A stretch of 64,000 nucleotides of DNA from Floccularia luteovirens (taxonomy: Eukaryota; Basidiomycota; Agaricomycetes; Agaricales; Squamanitaceae), in assembly GCA_009739215.1 (NCBI GenBank), contig VSJF01000005.1:1612001-1676000 (forward strand). The letters are read 5' to 3'. Within the stretch, counting starts at the first letter, position 1. Each line of letters opens with the position of its first letter. Below are positions 59,172 through 64,000 of this stretch, piece after piece. A model generated the notes under the pieces. It had not been told where the DNA came from, did not search any database, and saw only the letters and a list, made by a program, of their open reading frames with translations. A program made the position numbers and the translations under genes.

Positions 59172-60377
59172 ATGCCATCCCCTTTCTCAAAAGCTCGCCC
59201 CAAGTCCCGTAATGACCAACACCAACCACAGAAACAGTCTCTTCCCCCAACCCTCTCACGTTGGATAGACTTTGCTCACCCGTTCCCACCCATTGCTCCT
59301 GGAGGTTATACAAAGTATTATTCTACTATGCACAAACGCAGGCATGAAATCTTTGACGAACACAAGTCGGAAGACACCCCAGCTGTACATCTCACAGTCG
59401 TGGCGCTCCCACATCTATCCCAAACACCTGCCCGATCCCCATCCCGAGAAATACCCCCAAAATCAACGCTATTCCCAACTCACCTATTACCAAAATCTCG
59501 TTCCAATTCTTCAGCTTCCACGTCAGCCTCAGATAGCTCGTCCACCAACACCATTACCTCTGCTAATTCGAGCACCCCACCAACCTCTCCTTTATCCCCA
59601 TTCGCATCGTCACCTTCATCACCTTCTTCCCAATTTTCCAGACATAAAAAGAGCAAGAGCAGTCCTCCACTGACTACCCAAACTCGTCCTGCTCTAACCC
59701 TCATACCCGAAATCACACCCTCCACCCACTCCGCCGAAATTTCGGGACAACCCATATCTTCTGGTGGACTCGGCTCTCTCCGTAGACGCCGTCGACAGGT
59801 CTTCCGAATACCAAGCATCGAACGCAACGTGGTCAATTCTTCCCTGTCGTGTTCGTCGGAAGCAGAGACATTATCACCAGGGAGTTCACCTTCCCATTCG
59901 CCTGCACCCTCTCTTTCAATTGGACATACCAGCTCTTCGAGTTCGAGCTCCCAAACTGAGTCTTCCGAAGAATCTTCACCTGTTACGCCGTATTCCCCTA
60001 ACCTCAATGGGACACCTAAGATGCCAGCAGACGTCGTTTCTGTTTCTGCCAGGCAAGCGTATCTGGATTTAAGTAAAGATTCAGAAAAAGGAAGTGTGGG
60101 ACCAACAACAGTGAAGATTCAAAATGAAGAACGATTTGGCAACCTCTTACCTGTATCACCATCTCCACCCCCAACAAAACCTATAACTATTACCAACAAA
60201 ACAACTCGTACCTCCTTTGACTTGAACGTGAACACTACCCTTGTTCCGTCACCTTCTAGGAATCATTCTTGGAGTGGGTTTTTGGTGCGTGATATCAATA
60301 ATATCGCTAGCGGTGGTGCGAGACCAGATAGCCGTGCGTCGTTCAAGACAGCGAGGAGTGAGTTTAGTGAAGCGTAA
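59172..60377 (+). CDS. Ser/Pro-rich hypothetical protein
   Basis: A single long exon of 401 codons from ATG 59172 to stop 60375-60377. The folded-looking part is near the N-terminus (LSRWIDFAHPFPPIAPGGYT, then KYYSTMHKRRHEIFDEHKSE). The rest is Ser/Thr/Pro-rich disorder with long Ser runs (SNSSASTSASDSSSTN; SSSSSSSQTESSEESSP). Near the C-terminus, NHSWSGFLVRDINNIASGGA may be a short conserved motif. No signal peptide or membrane segment. I know no function. The frame is open upstream to 59025, but the sequence there is not protein-like and includes the CT tract. Confidence 0.65.
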   Translation: MPSPFSKARPKSRNDQHQPQKQSLPPTLSRWIDFAHPFPPIAPGGYTKYYSTMHKRRHEIFDEHKSEDTPAVHLTVVALPHLSQTPARSPSREIPPKSTLFPTHLLPKSRSNSSASTSASDSSSTNTITSANSSTPPTSPLSPFASSPSSPSSQFSRHKKSKSSPPLTTQTRPALTLIPEITPSTHSAEISGQPISSGGLGSLRRRRRQVFRIPSIERNVVNSSLSCSSEAETLSPGSSPSHSPAPSLSIGHTSSSSSSSQTESSEESSPVTPYSPNLNGTPKMPADVVSVSARQAYLDLSKDSEKGSVGPTTVKIQNEERFGNLLPVSPSPPPTKPITITNKTTRTSFDLNVNTTLVPSPSRNHSWSGFLVRDINNIASGGARPDSRASFKTARSEFSEA

Positions 60378-61086
60378 CGCTTCTCGAGAAGGTGGTTACA
60401 TCCACGGGTGCTCCTGCAAGCTCTTTATAACCACTTCCATGAGACTATTTCACACTCGCCTCCACTACGTCACAGAAATCACATCTCTCATCCATAACTT
60501 CTCCACGCCACCTCCTCAAGTTATAACAAGTCGTTCTATCACGTCACTAGTGTGCTTTGGACTTTTCTTTTTTTACGTTTCGACCAATTTGAAACTACAA
60601 ACGGCTTATCGCAACTCGACACTTTTTCCCTATGGAGGAGATACGAGTATAATCAATCCTCCTTTGTGTCGATTTTAAAAAAGGATTCAGAAGTTTATTC
60701 TACAGCAAGTGCCCCTATCCTCTCTATATCCTCTCTTCTCTCTGCCTTGTCGACGTTCGAAATGTGTACTCATCCCTTTTTGTCATTTTCTTGTCAGTAT
60801 TCATTGTATATCCATCCCTACCAAAACATACCGTACCCCCTTGTATTCCCTCCCCTATTCCTGTAACGACCCTTGTATATGTAAAACTGAATACCAATGG
60901 TAACACAAACCAATGCTTGGTTTTGTGATTCCGGGTAATATCTCAAATAAGAAGTGTGAATAGCAAAAACAAAACAGGTCAATGGTAATTCGATTGCTGC
61001 AGTTATTAATTGGTTATGTATGATGTATTGACAGAATCCTCCCAGTCCGCACTACTTTGTAACAACACACACCCTCGGTCCGGTTT
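60378..61086. other. Convergent 3' flanks
   Basis: Between the Ser/Pro-rich gene and the convergent exopolyphosphatase gene. No gene recognised. Confidence 0.4.
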
Positions 61087-63432
61087 TCATGAAGTCATCT
61101 CCGTTTTTCCTTCCAGTATGTCTTTCAGAAGCGGAGCGATAATTTTACGTGTAGCCTGTGCGTTTCCTTGTTTATAGACGTGAATTAACGGCCGATCGCT
61201 GCCCCCTTGCGTTAGGTTGTCCCAGGGGTTAGGAAGGGAGATAGTCCCTTGTCTCTTTACGGTCCCGTCTTCCTCCTTCTCGTTGTCTTTTTCTTTTTCT
61301 TTATCCTTTTCGTCCTTCTTATCCTTCTTGTCTTTATCCTTCTCCTTTTTGTCCTTCTTGTCTTTGTCCCTCTCCCCTTTATCCTTCTTCTCTTTCTTAT
61401 CCTTCTCTTTATCCTTCTTTTCCTTCTCCTTCTTTTCCTTCTTTTCCTTCTTCTCCTCATCCTCCTTGTCCTTCTTATCTTTATCCTTCTTTCCCTCCTT
61501 TTCCTTGCCAGAAGGCAGCCGCTCCATCTTCTCATACCTCTCCAGGTTCAGCTCATCTGCACCTTCGAGTCCAGACCATAGTCGCTGCGCCAAATCTTTC
61601 GCGGTCAACATGACTGGGCCTGGAGATCCGACTGGAGGTGAAGTAGGGGACAGGGATGAAGGTGAATTTACAATTGTGGTACCTTCCTCAAGAACGATCC
61701 ACGCCATTTCGCGCCTGTGTTTACCATTCGCGGCCACCACATTGTCTTTCTTGTTTTCACCAGTTGAACCCTGGCCTTGTTCAATAGCAGAATTACCGCC
61801 TTCCGACGATGCTTGTTGATTGTCTATGACTCCGCCTTCCATTCCTTGTAGTTGGGTTCCTCTAAGCATTCCGACCGCCAAACCGAATCGTAGCTTTCTT
61901 CGTTTGACTTCGGGTTCCTTCTCGTCATCTTTGATTTTCTTGTCTTTTTCTTTCTTGTCCTTATCCTTCTTGTCCTTATCCTTGCCTTTCTTATCCTTAT
62001 CCTTATCCTTCTTATCATCTGAATTAGTCTTTGGAGCTTCTCTGAACGTAGTCAGAACACCCAGCACGCGTAAACCTCTCTCCCGCATCCATGACACTCC
62101 GTGTTCAAGCCCTGAGCTCTCCTTTCCTTTTACTTCATCTTTGATCCACCATGCAGCGAGAGGAACGGGCACAGTTGAAAGGCCAGCTTTTATCGTCACC
62201 GTCCCACCAGAAACGCTAACCTCGAGATCATATTCCTTATAATCCCTTCTTAGCAGGTCCCTCCCGCTCAATCCATGCACGTCCATCTTCTTATCTGCCA
62301 ATGTACGAGAGAGAGCTTGTAAACTTCGGTCATTCTGTACTGAGGTTCCTTCACCAGAAAGAGCAGAGCGAGGTAAGAGGTAGTTGACTGCTTGATAATC
62401 AACATCAAGAGCTTTCCCGCCTGGTTTGAGACCGTCTGTGTCGACTAAGATTGCGCATAAGAGTAATGTCGCGAGTTCACGTGGGATTTCCTGAGTGTCA
62501 CCACTTGTGGAGGTCGGGGTAGTGCTCAGAGATAGAGATATTTGGTTGGCAACAAGCGATGCGCAGCTTCCTGCTGGTTGGATTAAACGAGGTTGTGCGT
62601 TGGTGTGATACCCCTCGTCCGCGTGGTGGTCGATTATCGAAGATACTAGATCGTCTATATTTAACAAAAAGTATTCACATCCACATCATCTGATTTTGCA
62701 TCAGTATTACTTACCATTACCGTTGCTTTGGAACAAGCTTCCAAGCCGATTATGGTCGACCAACCCATGTCTTATACCAGCTCCGAGGGGAGTATTATTT
62801 GAGCTATCAGAGCCACCAGAAGATGATGATGGGCTGTTGTTACTTCTCTTCTTTGACAAAGCTAGATAATCGGATATGGTGAACAATTGGGTGGATGGGA
62901 ACTTGATTCCCGCGAGTTGTAAAGCGAACAGGTTTTCTGGGCGGAGAGAGAAATCCGAAGGAGCTATTTGGATCAAGGGCACAGTAGACGGTTGGGGTGA
63001 TTGAGAAGATGAGTTCATATGCAATAGCCATGCAAATGCTATTGAGCTAGCTACGGAATCTAGGTCTACAAAACGATAGTAGTCAAACTCTAGGTAATGA
63101 CAAAGCTTTGTTGGCGTACCTCCAGCTTCGTTTCCCATTATCACTGTCCATTCAGGTTTGTTTTCATTTCCATTTTGTTGTTGTCCTTCTGGACTGCCTT
63201 CAACATAATCAATGAACCGCGCCTTTGAAGTTTGCAGGAATTCCGCAAGCGAAGGGTCCGGTGGTATGATTGCTACCTCATTACCACTGGAGTCTAAGAT
63301 CCCTATACCAGGACTTGTCTTTTCTTGTGGTTCCGGTTGTGGTTGGACATCAGTAGCATCTTTTCCGATACCGAAAATCCCAGAAATACGACGCAAGGCG
63401 CTTTCGGGTCTAGCAGTAGGCCTGGGCAACAT
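61087..63432 (-). CDS. PPX1: Exopolyphosphatase, DHH family (PPX1/prune type)
   Basis: Exons are 63120-63432, 62715-63065 and 61087-62654, giving 743 residues with a closed frame. The family removes terminal phosphate from polyphosphate using metal ions. DHH motifs: EWTVIMGNEAGDLDSVASSI (motif I/II), GLVDHNRLGSL (motif DHN), SIIDHHADEGY (the DHH motif) and LLLCAILVDTDGLKPGG. A DHHA2 region follows with DRSLQALSRTLADKKMDVHG, LLRRDYKEY and HVYKQGNAQATRKIIAPLL near the end. Two large Lys/Asp-rich inserts (about 61255-61500 and 61920-62020) repeat KDKK/KDKD units. They make the protein almost twice the length of yeast Ppx1 (397). A further Ser/Gly-rich linker lies at about 62790-62850. The start at 63432 is the first ATG in frame; upstream exons in 63433-64000 are possible. 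Confidence 0.88.
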
Positions 63433-64000
63433 ATTCAAGCTTCGTGTCTGTGTCTGTGATAGTGTTGTTGCTGGTTCCAAACAGTTCAAGGTCTGCAAGT
63501 TCTTAAAGGACACGTTGAAGCCACACCGTGCGGATGCCGAACGCCTAAGAAATTTTGACCACGTTCCTCCTGACAGCAGGTCGAAATCTAGTATATGAAG
63601 GAGAAATAATAGGATGAGTGTTATCGCGCGCGTTGTGTTGTCCTCTTGTTAGCCGGAAGTATATAATGTCAAGTCGAACTGAACAGCTTCGAAAACCTTT
63701 GAGAGGCGGAGTTGGGGTGTGGTTGGCCCTAAGATGGATTCTTATATCATTTGGGAGGTGGGTGGTGTAACGAAAGAAAGTACTTACAAGCACAATATCT
63801 GTATTTCCAAATGATCTTCGTAAACTCTCAGAGGGTAATCGGACACCCTGCAGGTATTAAACAGAAAGGGGTCAAGAAAGTTAGATAAGACGAAGTTTTG
63901 AGAACGTACGATCTTTCCACTAAAGCTAACTAGGCTAGACTTCCGAAAAGACGGATCAGATGTGGTTCAAAATTCCGTACTACGCCGGGCGGTGGCTAGT
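63433..64000. other. Upstream of exopolyphosphatase, to the window edge
   Basis: The PPX frame stays open above the ATG to about 63590. Two exon-like pieces on the minus strand (about 63788-63848 and 63910 onward) have fair splice sites, but I could not join them in frame, so a longer PPX N-terminus is only a possibility. Confidence 0.35.

Noticed and set aside
61217..61819. Long plus-strand open frames rich in Ser, Phe and Leu
   Set aside because: They are the antisense of the Lys-Asp repeats of the exopolyphosphatase; the low-complexity composition follows from the repeat.

Overview
This window is fungal nuclear DNA, most likely from a mushroom-forming basidiomycete (Agaricomycetes). Most protein genes are cut by many short GT..AG introns of about 45-60 nt, and exons are often only 10-150 nt. 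The gene content points the same way: a fungal type cohesin SCC3, secreted catalases, a large atypical G-alpha, a Ure2p-like GST and a NACHT-WD40 relic. I assigned genes by joining exons by eye. Where I give an exon chain, the reading frame closes exactly (total length divisible by three) unless stated.

Left region (1-10.1 kb). The 3' part of an ArsB-like permease is followed by a small intact gene for Asterix, an ER membrane chaperone subunit. A second, decayed copy of the Asterix segment lies about 4.3 kb away. A decayed NACHT-WD40 (NLR-type) gene lies on the minus strand between the two copies. An F-box/WD40 protein of about 830 residues follows.

Metabolic region (11-29.6 kb). This holds a split-barrel plus ferredoxin-reductase-type oxidoreductase, a tandem pair of secreted catalases with about 20 exons each, a glutathione S-transferase, a membrane-anchored YqcI/YcgG protein, threonine synthase, and an unrecognised helical protein. 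The oxidoreductase, the GST and the ArsB-like permease each need one single-base frame change to read through. That means either several young pseudogenes or indel errors in the assembly.

Core cell biology region (30.5-51.8 kb). In order: cohesin subunit SCC3; a very large uncharacterised proline-rich/coiled-coil protein; a Ser/Thr kinase with a disordered N-terminus; a multi-pass membrane protein; a cluster of three intron-bearing tRNA-Ala(AGC) genes; URM1; a weak hypothetical; RCF1 (HIG1 domain); and ISD11 (LYR motif).

Right region (51.8-64 kb). A 3.4 kb stretch with no convincing gene precedes an unusual 545-residue G-alpha that has Cys at the switch II Gln position and a large insertion. 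A Ser/Pro-rich protein and a DHH-family exopolyphosphatase (PPX/prune type) with long Lys-Asp repeats follow. The genes do not form an obvious biosynthetic cluster. The most unusual items are the repeat-flanked NLR relic, the tRNA cluster, the catalase microexon and the G-alpha.
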